Below are positions 11,290 to 24,754 of a stretch of 64,000 nt of DNA, piece after piece; positions within the stretch are counted from its first letter, which is position 1, and each line of letters starts with the position of its first letter. A model generated the notes under the pieces. That model ran no database searches and was not told where the DNA came from. It worked only from the letters and a program-made list of their open reading frames with translations. Position numbers and translations under genes: made by a program. Location: the NCBI GenBank assembly GCA_964019055.1, contig OZ025218.1, positions 6,166,759-6,230,758 of the forward strand. The letters are read 5' to 3'. This DNA is from Anthopleura xanthogrammica. Lineage: Eukaryota; Cnidaria; Anthozoa; Actiniaria; Actiniidae.

Positions 11290-13035
11290 TGTATTTTAAT
11301 TATGAACATTGAAATAGGTGATTTATTATCAAGTTTTTAAAAAAACATTTGGTGAAAAGCAACCGAAAAGTTAAGAAATTGAACTGAGTCAAAAATAATT
11401 CAAAATTGCTTCTAGCAATTAATTTCATGCGCCCGGTCAGCTTCAACTCGACAATAACTGAGTATGCATGCCTATAAATAATTAATTGCCGAACGGCTGC
11501 AAATAGTGTAGTTAGATCGGTTAGTTAGAATTTTATTATTTTTAAGTATTTTCAACCTTAAAACTCGTGATTTTGCATGGGTTTTCGTGAAAATCAAGGC
11601 TTTTCATTAGCCATGGTATTTTCGTGATTTATGAAACATTTTTCGATCCGTGTAGATAGATAGCCCTCATTTATCAAAGCCCTAGCCCTGTAAATATGAA
11701 CGGAAAACAAACAGGATGGACCTGATTTGTCCTTGCTTTGAGCTGGAGTAAGAATGAACTCCTTGATGATTCACTTCTTGATTGCAATAAATTTTCTAGT
11801 AATAGTCCGTGAATTCCTTCAACCAGAGAATACCTTTTATTTATCAGTCCGAATCCGGTTGAAACGACCTCTGGAGTGATCAAAGTCAGGGCATGGCTAA
11901 CTCACAGATCGAACCCTGAAACAACCTCTGGGCTGATCTACGTCAGAGCATGGCTAACTCACAGATCGAACCCTGAACCAACCTCTGGGCTGATCTAAGT
12001 CAGGGCATGGCTAACTCACAGATCGAACCCTGAAACAACCTCTGGGCTGATCTAAGTCAGGGCACGGCTAACTCACAGATCGAACCCTGAACCAACCTCT
12101 GGGCTGATCTAAGTCAGGGCATGGCTAACTCACAGATCGAACCCTGAAACAACCTCTGGGCTGATCTAAGTCAGGGCACGGCTAACTCACAGATCGAACC
12201 CTGAACCAACCTCTGGGCTGATCTAAGTCAGGGCACAGCTAACTCACAGATCGAATTCGGAATTCAGTGTCATGGTTAGGTTTTGTGGAAAGAGGAAACC
12301 CAGAGAACCCAGATAAAAAGAAAAACCATCTAATCAATGCCGAGTCAACAACTAGTAACTAGTACTGAGCGCCGGATAAAGTAAATTTGCCCATACGGTT
12401 TTCCTCCGGTTTTCCGGTTTTTTTAATTATGCATTGGAAGAAAAGCTACTCTGTGAAATCCACTGTTAATTCATTTCTACTGTTAATTTCATTTATTTTT
12501 ACCGATTTCCCCCCATTTCTATATGAATTGTATTAACGGCAACTTTACACGTACAAGGGCTTTGCGAGACAAGTTTCTCAAAAGAGGATTTCCTTCTGTT
12601 ATTGACGTTTGACAAACAAACAGACTTAAAATCATTACGTTTTACGAGGAAGTTATTGTTGCATAATTTCTTACCTTAATTTGGTTCTTTACTTGTTGAA
12701 GAAAAAAAGTTACGTCGGATAATAACGACTCCAAAAAGAAATTAGGCAACAGTGGCCTTGTACGACAGCATAAATTTATCTTAATGCTTTTTGAAATAAA
12801 TATTTAATATAATGATATTCACAACGACCACGACGAATAGCGCAGCGCGGCTATTACGTCACGGATATATGGCCCCCTGCCGTGACTCAGACAAGAGTTA
12901 CATACATTCTCTGTAAATTACAGGTCGTTTCCTTCAACTTTCGCTCATAAGTCGCGAAACTGGCCACACATTTACTCAGAAGCCCAATAATATTGTTTAA
13001 ATTGTCGATCCGATGTTGCTGATTAAGGTTTTATG
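11290..13035. repeat. composite interspersed repeat, copy 2
   Basis: Same block order as copy 1 without the nested TIR element, so it serves as the empty-site comparison. Includes the 57-bp satellite at 11860-12255 (about seven units) with an alternation of CATGG and CACGG variants in neighbouring units. Confidence 0.75.
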
Positions 13036-13499
13036 AACTACCAAATAACTGAAAAATTACGTGTAGCTAGACCCCTGTGGTCCGAGTTCGAGCCCCAGCT
13101 CGGGTTGGATCATATGTGAGTTGAGTTTGTTTGATATGTTGTTCTCTCCCTTGCCACGAGGGTTTTTCTCCGGGTTCACCGGTTTTCCTCCCTCCATAAA
13201 AATCAACATGTGAGTTGAGTGTTGTATGTTGTAAATATAGAATGTAGTGGTAGTGTGTGTGGAGCGAACCTCACGGAAGAGCCACGTACGAGGAGTGATG
13301 GTTTTGATATGTTTTGTGTACATCTCTTTGCGTCCTGTCAAGGACGACAACCACGTTGAGAATGACACGTCTTAGATTGGGAAAAGGACATCCAAATATT
13401 GGTACACATGCGTGACAGCTCTATCCAAACATCGCAAAGCATAAATCAAGGTGTACAGAAAGGTGTTACAAGGATAAGTTATCCTCCTCCATCTTACCG

Positions 13500-14900
13500 A
13501 CTTGTAAAAGGTAAAGAATATATAGATTTAGGCACTGCCTAAAAGCGGAGCTCCCATAAATAGTATATATAGTGTTAAAAACGTGACAATTGTGTGACGC
13601 GGCATAACGCCGGTTACAGCGTGACCATTTCTTTTGATTTTACCAGAATCCAGAAGGAAAAACTAAAAGAAAACCATTATTTTAAGCCTTCAAAATCATT
13701 AGAAAACTTTTCAATTCGAAGAAAAATAGTTATAGATTGTAGAACATATGAATACATGTATAGAACAAAGGATTTTATTCAGCAAATCTTAAGTTATAAG
13801 TTTTTTAGGTGGAAAGTGAACTACACTGAAAATTGTCGAAAAATAATTATAAGTTTAAGCTTACATTTACTTGAACTTCACATGTAACAAGAGACATATT
13901 CATTAATGCAAGATAATAATTTTCTTTGTTAGTAAGTTGGTCTTTGAAAAGTTTTTTTAGATTTATTCTTAACTCTATTATCGAGCGAAACATAAGCTTA
14001 TCCATAAAAAAAACAAGCTCGTCATTTTTGCGATTGTGTAATAATAGTAGCTAGAAAAGCCAGATAAATAGCAAATATTTGTTGTGATATGTATTCCTTT
14101 TTCATATTTCATTCAACATTAAAATAAATTTTCTATAAAAATGTCAAAATTTCCATATGATTATGAAATATGAAATCTTGTTTTGACATCAGAATTCCTC
14201 GCGTGAGGCTCGCTGGCCGTCAAGTATATTTTTTCAAAGAATTAAGTCGTTTTACTTAAGTCTTAGCTTTTTTTCTTGAAATGGGATCAAAAACAAAAAT
14301 TCAAAGCTTCAAATATCGCTTTTTTGGTTCACAAGTATTGAAGAAAAAGATGATAAAAATGTAAAATGCAGTAAAAATGATTCAAACTATCCAAGTTTTT
14401 CTGACAATGTTTGCCGAAGCAACGTCCTTGGCTTGTCTGAGAGTTTCTCCAGCTAGTTTACACATTTTTTGTCGATTTTTTACGAAATATTAGTTAACAT
14501 TAATGAATTTACCTTCTATGAAGTGCTTTCTACGGAACTGAAATATTATTCTTGCAGTATAATCATGTGTTTTTGGTCTACAGGCCACTTTTTCTCTCAC
14601 TGAAGTTTCAGTCACGAAACTTCATCGTTAGAATAAGAATCTTCCCTCGCTAAACCTTCTTTGCAAGTCGCTAAAGTCGAAAAATTGTTTTTGTTCACGT
14701 TAAGACAGACATGACTTCGATTAAACTTATTTTCGCATTGCAAAAATAAGAAAAAATACTTCTTGATCCATCTTTGACTACATTATTGCGATTTGTTCCG
14801 TGCATTTGTGAGTAAGCAAAGCGCGCAGGAACCCTGTGCATAGTGGTACACGGACGTATGTATGTATGTATGTATGTATGTGTGTGTGTGTGTGTGATTT
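13500..14900. other. AT-rich stretch without recognised gene
   Basis: A 97-codon frame at 13594-13887 is rich in lysine, isoleucine and aromatic residues with no recognisable motif, as expected of AT-rich noise. A microsatellite (TATG)n(TG)n ends the stretch at 14860-14896. Confidence 0.5.
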
Positions 14901-14907
14901 CAAAAAA

Positions 14908-15410
14908 AAAAAAGAATGTCGGAACCCAAATGAGATAAATTATAGGTGATAGGATATTCCAAGACGAGAAGGAATAGGTATTTTGTAGGATATAATCACG
15001 TGACTGTTACTGATGGCAAAAAGATTCGGACTTCATTTATTTAAAAAAACAATTGTGGGATTACTAATGTCATTACTAAAGCCCATAACCTTTTCCAAAA
15101 TACTTTTTTTCTCTTAAAAGATACTTTCGATTACAAGATACGCATCAATTTCAAGTTTGTTTGCCATCAGGCAGAGCCTTCGCCAAGGGACCTTAGGTTG
15201 AATTGATTCGTCATCAAAGTGATATATCAGCACGTGACTGTTTGATGCAAATGCCTATTATGTGCATAAAACTTAACACGAATAATCGAGGCGTTTATAA
15301 ACAATAGTTTCCTCGACTACAAGCAACACTGCCCGGGGGCGGGGGGACTCGAATATAAAATGGGCGAGGATGCTCGTCGAAATTTAATCTCATGAGAATT
15401 GATGGGGCTT
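14908..15410. repeat. third copy of the PAN-EGF upstream flank, without the gene
   Basis: Starts at a poly-A run right after a TATG/TG microsatellite (14860-14896) and matches 7418-7900: same order of GTCGGAACCCAAATGAG, GGAATAGGTATTTTGTAGG and the AATCGAGGCGTTTATAAAC block. No part of the PAN-EGF coding exons is attached. Confidence 0.75.
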
Positions 15411-15559
15411 TTGTCACACAGCGGCCATATTGGTTGAAACAATGGGTTTCGATTCCCTTGGGTCCCCTTGCCCTCGCTTTGAGGCGCCTCATAACGTTCC
15501 AAACAATGGTTTTTGCTCTCAAGGGAATAAACATGCATTCCGGTGACGTACATGCTGCA

Positions 15560-16225
15560 AGGGCTCTCTAGGTATATCAAGTTTAATGCTCAAATGAATA
15601 TCTTTCTCACACCTTTCCCTCAGACACATTTGGTTATTATAGACGTGAAATGTAGTCCTTTAATCTTTTCTTTTCTCTTTTTTTTTTAAAGCATTAATAT
15701 GCTTATTAAAGAACTCTAATCTTAATTTTAAAGTTTAGAATTTCGATAATTTTAAGGCCATAATTACCGTCCGGCATTTTCTGTTTTCTGTTTTTAAAGA
15801 TTGGATATTTCATTCTTTCTCTATTGTCGAAAACAGGTGAAAAAGCAATTGTTTTGCTAAGCAAAATTGTTATAGATTTTGAACACTGAATTAGCCTGAG
15901 GAACCCGCTTCGAAGGCCTGATACTCAATTGGCTTTACTTCGGCTTTTCAATCATGGACATTGATATGGCTTTACTTCGGTATTTGTGAATAGTGAAATG
16001 GCTTCCTATTGTTATAAACTATCGGAACAGATATTGGCTTTTTTCGGCTTTTAAATCGAATTGAAAATTGAATTGAAAACTTTTGAGACTGCTTTCGCGT
16101 AACGATAACATATTGAAATAACAAGGTTATTTCAAACCCCGTCGATCACATGCACCATAGACTTTCAAGCTCTCACCAGGACCACCAAGAACCTCCCACG
16201 ACGTACTAATTGAGTCCATTGAAAC
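15560..16225. repeat. segmental copy of 10236-10905
   Basis: Matches the earlier segment from TCTCTAGGTATATCAAG through TTTCAAACCCCGTCGAT with small differences, including a short insertion near 16100. Both copies lead directly into a MITE with CCCAATAACATTAA ends, so the pair was probably copied as a block. Confidence 0.75.
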
Positions 16226-16558
16226 TCTAAAAAGACCCAATAACATTAACAGAGAAGACTCCTTCTCTGCTCCAATCAAGTGCCTCGCCGCCCACATTCA
16301 GTCTCCACCAACAACAGTCTTTCTCAAGACTACACTCACCCAGACGATCACATTATTCACTCCACTACTACACCTGGGTTCAAACCATTTACTCTCAGAA
16401 AATAGAATGCTTAGTGAAAACAATGGAATGTGGGCGGCGAGGCACTTGATTGGAGCAGAGAAGCTCTATTGTTCTCTGCAGGCATCGGTTTAGGGATACT
16501 GATGGCGGTGACAAGTAGATAATTAGTAGGAGTCTTCTCTGTTAATGTTATTGGGTCT
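16225..16558. mobile_element. MITE-like element with CCCAATAACATTAA ends, copy 2
   Basis: Ends in inverted copies of ACCCAATAACATTAACAG. The inside is itself foldback: CAAGTGCCTCGCCGCCCACATTC near 16278 is reversed near 16432. No coding capacity. Confidence 0.65.
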
Positions 16559-16559
16559 C

Positions 16560-19500
16560 AAAGCTTTAGAATGTATTTTAATTATGAACATTGAAATAGG
16601 TGATTTATTATCAAGTTTAAAAAAACATTTGGTGAAAAGCAACCGAAAAGTTATGAAAAATTAACAGAGTCAAAAAATAATTCAAATTTGCTTCCAGCAA
16701 TTGATTTTATGCTTCAACTCGACAATAACTGAGTATGTATGCCTATAAATAATTAATTGCCGAACGGCTGCAAATAGTGTACTTAGATAAGTTTTTAGTA
16801 GTGCTTTGATCTACAAGTAAAAATGAACTCCTTGATTAATGATTCGTTTTTTGATTGTACTCAGTGAATTTTTTGTTAAACAATCTTCAAAAATTTCTCA
16901 ATTTAAGTCTATTTTTTCTGAATGAACTCTTTAAAGTATGCTATTTGAATTTTTACATTTTTGCATAATTCTAATTTTTTCCCATTTTGTATCGATAATT
17001 TGCCTTCTACTTTTTAACTCCATTATATGATGCATAAAAAATTAGTTTTACAGGACCTTCTTGAAAATCACTAAAGTGAAGGAGCATCCTGTTAAAATAT
17101 CATTATAAATAAATAAAATTTCCTAGGAATAATACCTTTTATTTATCAGTCCGAATCCGGTTGAAACAACTTCTAGGCTGATCAAAGTCAGGGCACGGCT
17201 AACTCACAGATTGAACCCTGAAACAACCTCTGGGCTGATCTAAGTCTGGGCACGGCTAACTCACAGATTAAACCCTGAAACAACCTCTGGGCTGATCTAA
17301 GTCAGGGCACGGCTAACTCACAGAATAAACCCTGAAACAACCTCTGGGCTGATCTAAGTCAGGGCACGGCTAACTCACAGATCGAACACTGAAACAACCT
17401 CTGAGCTGATCTAAGTCAGGGCACGGCTAACTCACAGATCAAACCCTGAAACAACCTCTGAGCTGATCTAAGTCAGGGCACGGCTAACTCACAGATCAAA
17501 CCCTGAAACAACCTCTGAGGTGATCTAAATCAGGGCACGGCTAACTCACAGATCGAACACTGAAACAACCTCTGAGCTGATCTAAGTCAGGGCACGGCTA
17601 ACTCACAGATCAAACCCTGAAACAACCTCTGAGCTGATCTAAGTCAGGGCACGGCTAACTGATAGATCAAACCCTGAAACGACTTCTAAGTCAGGGCACA
17701 GCTAACTTACATATCAAATTCGGGATTCAGTCAACAACTAGTAACTAGTACTGAGCGCCGGATAAAGTAAATTTGTCTATACGGTTTTCCTCCGGTTTTC
17801 CTCCCCCCACAAAAATCAACTTCCAATTTCCAATTGGAATTATGCATTAGAAGAAAAGCTATTCTGTGAAATCCACTGTTAATTTCATTTTTACTGTTAA
17901 TTCTCATTTTTTGGTTCAAACCATTTACTCTCAGAAAATAAAATGCAGCTGTGGAAACTTAGTGAAAACAATGGAATGTGGGCGGCGAGGCACTTGATTG
18001 GAGCAGAGAAGCTCTATTGTTCTCTGCAGGCATCGGTTTAGGGATACTGATGGCGGTGAGAAGTAGATAATGAGTAGAAGTCTTCTCTGTTAATCACATT
18101 ACTCACTCCATTCTATTTTCTGTTATAAGCTTGTTTTCCGGAAAAAAATAATCATATTTCGATATCAGAAAAAGCTTTAGAATGTATTTTAATTATGAAC
18201 ATTGAAATAGGCGATTTATTTTCAAGTTTTAAAAACATTTGGTGAAAAGGAATCGAAAAATTAAGAAATTGAAGTGAGTCAAAAATAATTCAAAATGGCT
18301 TCCAGCGTCCGGTCAGCTTCAACTCGACAATAACTGAGTATGCATACCTATAAATAATTAATTGCCGAACGGCTGCTAATAGTCTAGTTATAAATTTAAT
18401 AGTTTTATTTATTTTCAACCTTAAAATTCGTGATTTTGCATGGGATTTTGTGAAAATATGATCGTACCACTCTGTGAAATGGGCTCAGAAAAAAAAATTC
18501 TGAGCCCGAGATGGGAATCGAGCCCTCGACCGAGCCTCCTTATACTAGTCGGACGCTCTGCCACTGAGAATTTTTTTCTGAGTCCATTTCACAGTATGGT
18601 ACGATCATATACACATTTCAATGTAAACATAATCGGAAAACAAGCATGATGGACCCAATTTGTGCTTTGAACTACAAGTAAAAATGAACTCCTTGATTAA
18701 TGATTCGTTTTTCGATTGTACTCAGTGAATTTTTAGTTAAACAATCTTCAAAAATTTCTCAATTTAAGTCTATTTTTTCTGAATGAACTCTTTAAAGTAT
18801 GCTATTTGAATTTTTACATTCTTGCATAATTGTAATTTTCCCCATTTTGTATCGATAATTTGCCTTCTACTTTTTAACTCCATTATATGATGCATAAAAA
18901 ATAGTTTTACAGGACCTTCTTGAAAATCACTAAAGTGAAGGAGCATCCTTTTAATATATCATTATAAATAAATAAAATTTCCTAGGAATAATACCTTTTA
19001 TTTATCAGTCCGAATCCGGTTGAAACAACTTCTAGGCTGATCAAAGTCAGGGCACGACTAACTCACAGATTGAACCCTGAAACAACCTCTGGGCTGATCT
19101 AAGTCAGGGCACGGCTAACTCACAGATCAAACCCTGAAACAACCTCTGGGCTGATCTAAGTCAGGGCATGGCTAACTCACAGATTGAACCCTGAAACAAC
19201 CTCTGCGCTGATCTAAGTCTGGGCATGGCTAACTCACAGATTGAACCCTGAAACAACCTCTGGGCTGATCTAAGTCAGGGCACGGCTAACTCACAGATTG
19301 AACCCTGAAACAACCTCTGGGCTGATCTAAGTCAGGGCATGGCTAACTCACAGATCAAACCCTGAAACAACCTCTGAGGTGATCTAAATCAGGGCACGGC
19401 TAACTCACAGATCGAACACTGAAACAACGTCTGAGCTGATCTAAGTCAGGGCACGGCTAACTCATAGATCAAACCCTGAAACAACCTCTGAGCTGATCTA

Positions 19501-20310
19501 AGTCAGGGCACGGCTAACTGATAGATCAAACCCTGAAACGACTTCTAAGTCAGGGCACAGCTAACTTACATATCAAATTCGGGATTCAGTCAACAACTAG
19601 TAACTAGTACTGAGCGCCGGATAAAGTAAATTTGTCCATCGGTTTTTCTTCGGTTTTCCTCCCTCCACAAAAATCAACTTCTAATTTCCAATTGGAATTA
19701 TGCATTGGAAGGAAAGCTACTCTGTGGAATCCACAGTTAATTCATTTTTACTGTTAATTCTCATTTATTTTTACCGATTTGTTTTTTTTCATTTCTATAT
19801 GATTGTATTAACGGCAACTTTACACGTACAAGGGCTTTACGAGACAAGTTTCTCAAAAGAGGATTTCCTTCTGTTATTGACGTTTGACAAGCAAACAGAC
19901 TTAAAATCATTACGTTTTACGAGGAAATCATTGTTCAAAGGAGAAAAAGTTGTATAATTTCTTACTTTAACCTGGTTCTTTACTCGTTGAAGAAAAAAAG
20001 TTCACGTCGGATAATAACGACTCCAAAAAGAAATTAGGTAACAGTGGCCTTGTACGACAGTATATAAATATATCTTAATGCTGTTTGAAATAAATATTTA
20101 ATATAATAATATTCACAACGACCACGACGAATAGCGCAGCGCGGCTATTACGTCACGGATATATGGCTCCCTGCCGTGACTCAGACAAGAGTTACATACA
20201 TTCTCTATAAATTACAGGTCGTTTTCTTCAACTTTCGCTCATAGATCGCGAAATTTGTCACAAATTTACTCAATAATAATATTGTTTAAATTGTCGATCC
20301 GATGTTGCTG
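16560..20310. repeat. two composite repeat copies in tandem (copies 3 and 4)
   Basis: Satellite arrays at 17160-17715 and 19018-19575 have about ten units each, with nearly the same variant order in their last five units (GAGGTGATCTAAATC, then a GAACACTGAAAC unit, then ACTGATAG). The flank 16800-17160 repeats at 18660-19018. A partial MITE (17912-18095) and the second tRNA-like foldback (18448-18625) lie between them. Confidence 0.75.
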
Positions 20311-20844
20311 ATTAAGAGTCATACTCTGTAAGAATCAAACATAGGCCGGCCAGTCAATCTCTCGGATTTGCTCAAACTTGGTATATAAACTTGGTTTGGG
20401 GTCCTAAATACGAAATCGATAATATTTTGTCCAAAAAAAAATTACGGAAAAATTTGGGGGGGAGGGTCAGTTTTATTGGCCGTGGAATGGCTAGTTACAA
20501 GGCTGTTCGAGCACTGTTTTGGTAGCGCTGAAAAAATATAAGAGTTTATATTTTGTAAAATATTTTGGTATCAAAATAAACCTCTATTCATATACTTTGG
20601 TTGCACATAGTAAAACCTGATAATTATTTAAACAGCTTAGCAAACTACCTCCATATGTATAGGTATTATAAACAGCTCTCAAATATGAGGTGAATCTAGG
20701 AGCCGATATCTCCGCTGGTATGTCGATTTAGAAATTGCCTTTGCTACTGAACATAGTTCGATTATAGCTTATTTCATTTCTTAAATAAAAAACTCGGCAA
20801 GTATTAATGCGCCGCTGCACGATATTGTCAAACATATGTAATAT

Positions 20845-23800
20845 ATGCATTTTTGGAGACTCCAGCTCCGCTTCCTGTTAATAGTCTTATTCTTTCCCTA
20901 CACTAAAAGCTGTAAAAAAGTTGCTTTATATTTATCTTACTAAGTAATTATTAAAGCATTGTTTCTTCAATTCAAAACACTAAAAATACTTTTAAAAATC
21001 CGGTTTTAAAACTTACAATCAGACATCAAATTAAGGACATCGGATCGACTGAGTGAAAATACCCAATTATCAAAAGCAGAAAACACCCATGATGCATGTG
21101 TGTTATTTGAGCATAAAGATATTTTTTCTTGACAGTCTAATCTTCAGTAATGACTGTGTAAAAATTATGTTTTTGGCCCCTCGTAAAAACTCTTTCGTGG
21201 CGAAGCGAAAATGTGGACGGTATTTTCCTAATCCTTAACTTGATTGAATCACTCCTATATTGAGACGGGAAATGCACAATTAGAGCGTTGGTTAAAAGTT
21301 AAAAAGAGCTATAATAGAATAACGGATGAATAATGGCTTAAAGGAGAATAAAGGCTTATTCTCCTTTTAATATTTGGGCTAGTACAGTTGAAATTACCTA
21401 CCATAAAGGGTTTATTTTGCCAGCGTCAACGATTTGTTTACTACCTTAGTAGACGTAGCGTGACTCCATTACATACCAAACTTGACTAACTTGCTTTTCA
21501 TCTTAGATTCCTTGACCAATGGAAAACCTGACGTCACTGATGATATGATATTTCCAGCGATGACGTCATCTGCTGGTTCCCAGGAATACTCGGCTGCCAT
21601 AAGGCCCAAGCGCAATTTGTGGCCAAACGGGAGAGTTAACTACAAGATGAGCAGTTCGATAAGTAAGTGTAGATCGACCTGTTTGTTTGGACTTACGTAT
21701 TTAGTGCACTATCGCTGCCCCATACTTGATTCCCAGCCTTTTTAAACTCTGTTATTTTATGTTGAATTTACTTTGATGTCTTGTAGCACAAAAGCCAAAC
21801 CACATGAGAATGATAAAAGCAGCAATGGCCGAATGGGAGAGGAATACCTGCATTCGTTTTATCAATAAAACCGACGATCCTGCATATCAAGAATATGTAT
21901 ATATCTATTATGGAAAAGGGTAAGTTATAGGATCAAAAGCTACTATAGGTAATGTTTAGGGTGGATGCATACTTATGTTACATATATCATCTACAGGGCC
22001 GTAACCAGGGGATGCATTGGGTGCACGTGCACTCCCCCCCCCCCCCCCCCCCCCGAACAAGCTGAAGGTCCGCTTATTCATTATAGGGTCTTTTTTTAAT
22101 CTTATAGCACTTCTTAAGATGATGGCTGTTAGTTTAGACCTAGTTCTTTTTCCATTTCATGTGCACCCACCCGGTATACCCCTGGTTACGTTCCTGATCT
22201 ACTCATTTGTCCATTAATTTACTCTTTCCCATCTACACTGTAATCCCTACAGGTAAAATATTTATCAGTCCAACTATCTTACTCCATCTCTTCCATCCCA
22301 TCCATCCATCAATGCAATCATCCATCAATCCAATCATCCATCCATCCATCCATCCATCCATCCATCCATCCATCCATCCATCCATCCATCCATCCATCCA
22401 TCCATCCATCCATCCATCCATCCATCCATCCATCTAGATACTAATTCCTTCATTTATTAATCCCATTCATTCTTCTATCCATCCATCTCATCCCATCCAT
22501 CGTTTTGTCTTTTCCAATATCATTACAAGTACTTAGGTTGATATTCTTATTCTTATTATTTGTTCGTTTAGTTGTCGTGGTAGTGTTGGGCGATGGCGGG
22601 GCCAGAGGTCACTTTTATCCTTAGGCAAATGGTGTGACAACTTTAAAGTTGTGTTACACGAGCTTGGTCACACATTAGGATATTTTCACGAGCACAACAG
22701 GCCTGACCGTGACAAGTACATACAGGTTATTCGGAAGAATATTGATCCAAGTAAGCTCACAGCAATTTCTTATAGACTTCATCAATTTGGTATAATGTTT
22801 TCCCATATCAGACCATGTGTCATTCTCTTTAGAATAAGCTAGATTCTTTGTTTGAGTTGTATCCATATTAATGTGTCTTCTTGTACACAACTTTTAAAGA
22901 AAGAAATGATACTCTAAGGAATGACACGTGGTCTTAAATGGGAAAACATCACATCCATGCTAAGAGGACTATTGCTCTATATCTCAGTCAAATAGAGCTG
23001 TTAAGTTGGGACGAATTTCTGGGTCCAACTGCTCATAAAAACGCTAAAATAAAGTGAAAAATGTTCTCAATTATTTACCCCCCACCTGAAATAATTAGAA
23101 CTTTGGACAACAAATTCTGTCATGAAGAAAAAGTAACGAAAAACTATATAAACCAGCTTTTCGTTTTGAACCCGGAAGTCGTATTTTCATTCGATTGACG
23201 TCACACTTAACAGCCCTATAGAGATGACCTGCCTGACACACAGTACTTACCAATGATACTCAATATATTCTCTCTCATTGATTTTAGGATGGGCTTGGGC
23301 CTTTAATAAGAAAAGTAGAAGAATATCCAAAAGTCTTGGCATGCCTTATGATTATAACTCCATCATGCATTATGGAACACACACCTATTCTATCAATGGT
23401 AAAGCTACAATCAAGTCACTTCTCCCGTCAATCAAGCATCTTGGTAACACTGGGTTAAGTTTAATGGACATCAAACAGACAAATATACTCTACAACTGCA
23501 TTGGTGAGTGAAACTCGCCCATTTTTATCCCTACCATTTCTTTCTTTCTTTCTTTCTTTCACTTTTTAATTCCCATTCTCCACTACCACCACTACCTGTA
23601 GTTTTCGTTTATATACATTATATGTATATAATTAAAACATATCATAATTATAATTATAAGATTAAAATTCTTTTGTTTTGCCCTCCAAATTGAGCTAAGG
23701 GGTCTATACTATATATTAGTTTTCGTTTTATTATCACTTCTTTCAACCCTTACCTCGTCCATATCTCCCGTTTCTTTCCATTTGTACACTTCCTCATAGA

Positions 23801-24712
23801 CCCTCATTTGCATTCCATTTGTACTCCAAAACATTTTTTTTACGATTTGATTTAAATTTGTTCATATATAATCTTAGTTATTTTCTTGGCTCTTATTCTA
23901 TACCTTTCTACCTTCCATTTTCTTCATTAGACTTTCCAAACTTTCCTGAGGATTTTTACTTCACAAAAGGAGGCAGCCAAAATTCTCCAAACTGTATCAC
24001 CATGACCGAACCAAAAGATTCATTATGGAAGAACATGACCATCTGCTACAACAAGGATAAGAGAGATATCCACTTTAGATGGTCGAACTCGGGCCAAGTA
24101 CCCTCTATGACCTGTACAAACACGGCCATGCCTAATAGAAGATCCCATGCACGTTTTTGGCGAAATAATTATATATGTGTACCACGTGACAGCGTACTGA
24201 GATTTGGTTGGTCAGTTTCTGGACCAATCAGAGGGATGAAATGTACAGGGATCAGAGTTCATCCTGGAAGTCCTTATTTGTATCATCTTTGTGCCGTGCG
24301 CACGAATAAAACCACTACTAATAATCAGGGTGAGTACTAAGTGTCACTTATGTATGTATGGATGATGATTGTGATAATGGTGGTGATGATGATGATGGTG
24401 ATGAAGAAGATGATGATGATGAAGATGATGATGGTGGTGGTGATGATGGTGATGAAAATGATGATGATGATGATATGACGATGATGATGATGGTGATGAT
24501 GATGATAATGATGATGATGATGATGATGAAGAAGATGAAGATGATGATGATGATGATGATGATGTTGATGATAATTGTGGTGATGATGAAGATGAAGATG
24601 ATGATGATGGTCATGATGGTGGTGATGATGATGATGAAGATGATGATGGTGATGAAGATGATGATGGTGATGATGATGATGATGATGATGGTAATAATGA
24701 AGATGATGATGG

Positions 24713-24754
<42 letters not shown>

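Noticed and set aside
19700..19957. 85-codon frame in composite repeat copy 4
   Set aside because: The corresponding stretches in copies 1 and 2 carry indels that break it.
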